Positions 4,190 to 5,053 of a stretch of DNA of 5,053 nt are shown here, piece after piece. The stretch's first letter is position 1. Every line of letters begins with the position of its first letter. A model generated the notes under the pieces. That model searched no databases. It was not told the origin of the DNA and saw only the letters and a program-made list of their open reading frames with translations. Source of the DNA: Legionellaceae bacterium (GTDB lineage Bacteria; Pseudomonadota; Gammaproteobacteria; Legionellales; Legionellaceae); assembly GCA_030696465.1 (NCBI GenBank), contig JAUYSE010000109.1, positions 1-5,053 of the forward strand, written 5' to 3'. Position numbers and translations under genes: made by a program.

Positions 4190-5053
4190 TTAATGTATCC
4201 ACAATATATCTAATTCTGGCATAGGCTGCTCCCAAATACTTAACACATACCCTCCGCCCCCTGAGCCCGTGGGCTTCACGGCCAAAGCACCGGCCTCATA
4301 CAAATACTGTATATGCTGCTGTAAAGGCGGACTCAACAAACCCCAAGCTTGAAAGCAATCCGCCGCATTCCGCACACTGTGCACTAAATCCTGTAATGCA
4401 TTATCCCTCGCCAACGATTGTTGCGCTAAACTCACGCTGTCTCTCATCTGCTGATCAATACATGCCCCTAAAGCCGCATCTCTCTTCCATAAAGCACTGA
4501 CCTGTTCAATCGCGTGCGAAGTAACCCCTAACTGTCCACAAGAAGATAAGCCCCAACAAGGTTTCCATGTCTGTGCAATGGGCTCCACGGTATCCTGCTG
4601 AAATATAACCCCTTGCGTGGCAGAAACTCCGGCGATATCTAAACCGCTACTTTTTCCATGAAATAGATGTTCCAACTGCTTAGCAAAACTATATATTTTT
4701 TCGGTTGCCAATAGATCTTGCGCCGAAAACCATCTCGCCACCGCTACACACAAGGCAGCAGAAGCCCCCATGCCGACGCCTAAAGGAATATTACTCTCTA
4801 GATAGAAGGTGCCTGAAATCGCATTTAATGATAAGGAAAGTAGTTCTAAGCCACGCTCCAAAACACTCCAAAAAAGCCAACGCATGGTCTGACCAGAAGG
4901 TCCTGCATAACTCGCTTGTAAACTCTCCGAGCCGACGGTATAGCGTAACAATAATTTATGCGTCAACAACGGAAATACTAAAGCCGGACAACCCCGCAAA
5001 ACAGCATGCTCTCCTGCCAAAATCCACTTACCGTAAGTGCTGGTTTCAAAGTT
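4190..5053 (-). CDS. mvk: Mevalonate kinase (GHMP kinase), 5' end beyond the right edge
   Basis: The frame is open to the window edge, giving 287 visible residues; the start codon is outside. Three GHMP-kinase motifs are in order: Y-G-K-W-I-L-A-G-E-H-A-V-L-R-G (visible residues 7-21); the phosphate-binding loop PLGVGMGASAAL (90-101); and the C-terminal KPTGSGGGGY (260-269). Mevalonate kinases also have a catalytic Glu and Asp 11 residues apart in E-H-x-x-H-G-x-x-S-G-x-D; here LEHLFHGKSSGLD (Glu128, Asp139) matches exactly, favouring this over phosphomevalonate kinase or galactokinase. The loop reads G-A-S where most have G-S-S, keeping the second Ser. The enzyme phosphorylates mevalonate in isoprenoid synthesis, a pathway found in Legionella and Coxiella but absent from most gammaproteobacteria. 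It is followed 2 nt later by cmk, so the two are probably cotranscribed; other mevalonate genes may lie upstream. An internal TTG at 5020 would remove the first motif and is not the start. Confidence 0.87.
   Translation of the reverse strand, partial: NFETSTYGKWILAGEHAVLRGCPALVFPLLTHKLLLRYTVGSESLQASYAGPSGQTMRWLFWSVLERGLELLSLSLNAISGTFYLESNIPLGVGMGASAALCVAVARWFSAQDLLATEKIYSFAKQLEHLFHGKSSGLDIAGVSATQGVIFQQDTVEPIAQTWKPCWGLSSCGQLGVTSHAIEQVSALWKRDAALGACIDQQMRDSVSLAQQSLARDNALQDLVHSVRNAADCFQAWGLLSPPLQQHIQYLYEAGALAVKPTGSGGGGYVLSIWEQPMPELDILWIH

Noticed and set aside
4188..4235. Extended cmk start (TTG at 4235)
   Set aside because: It would add 16 residues not seen in the family and overlap the upstream gene by 46 bp; the ATG at 4187 gives the usual length.

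Overview
The window is one face of a gammaproteobacterial chromosome with every recognisable gene on the minus strand, so transcription runs from the right edge to the left edge. The best taxonomic guess is the Legionellales (Legionella/Coxiella-like). This rests on a mevalonate-kinase-type GHMP kinase beside a very Escherichia-like cmk-rpsA pair, on moderately AT-rich coding sequence, and on palindromic repeats between genes. No rRNA or marker gene is present to settle the lineage.

In order of transcription: (1) a mevalonate kinase gene whose 5' end lies beyond base 5053 (4190-5053); (2) cmk, cytidylate kinase, starting 2 nt after the kinase stop (3498-4187); (3) a small hairpin with a long U-tract (3453-3477), then rpsA, ribosomal protein S1 with six S1 domains (1740-3422); (4) about 500 bp without a convincing gene (1238-1739), packed with palindromic repeats: a two-hairpin unit against the rpsA stop, a half unit, and a roughly 150-bp nested palindrome whose minus-strand exit runs into a T-tract; (5) lapA (1019-1237); (6) a short gap carrying what looks like a deleted copy of the rpsA-distal hairpin; (7) a compact overlapping set: a HolD-like DNA polymerase III psi subunit (548-991), a GspH/FimT-type minor pseudopilin (78-566) and the first 27 codons of ubiA (1-81, running off the left edge).

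Functionally this is mostly housekeeping: isoprenoid precursor synthesis (mevalonate kinase), ubiquinone synthesis (ubiA), CMP/dCMP phosphorylation (cmk), translation initiation (S1), envelope/LPS control (LapA), the clamp loader (psi) and a type IV pilus/DNA-uptake pseudopilin. The unusual parts are the repeats and the gene order. The usual partners ihfB (after rpsA) and lapB (after lapA) are both absent, and related palindromic sequence lies at both junctions. I see no defence, toxin, phage or CRISPR system here, and nothing that looks like a wholly new biological system.
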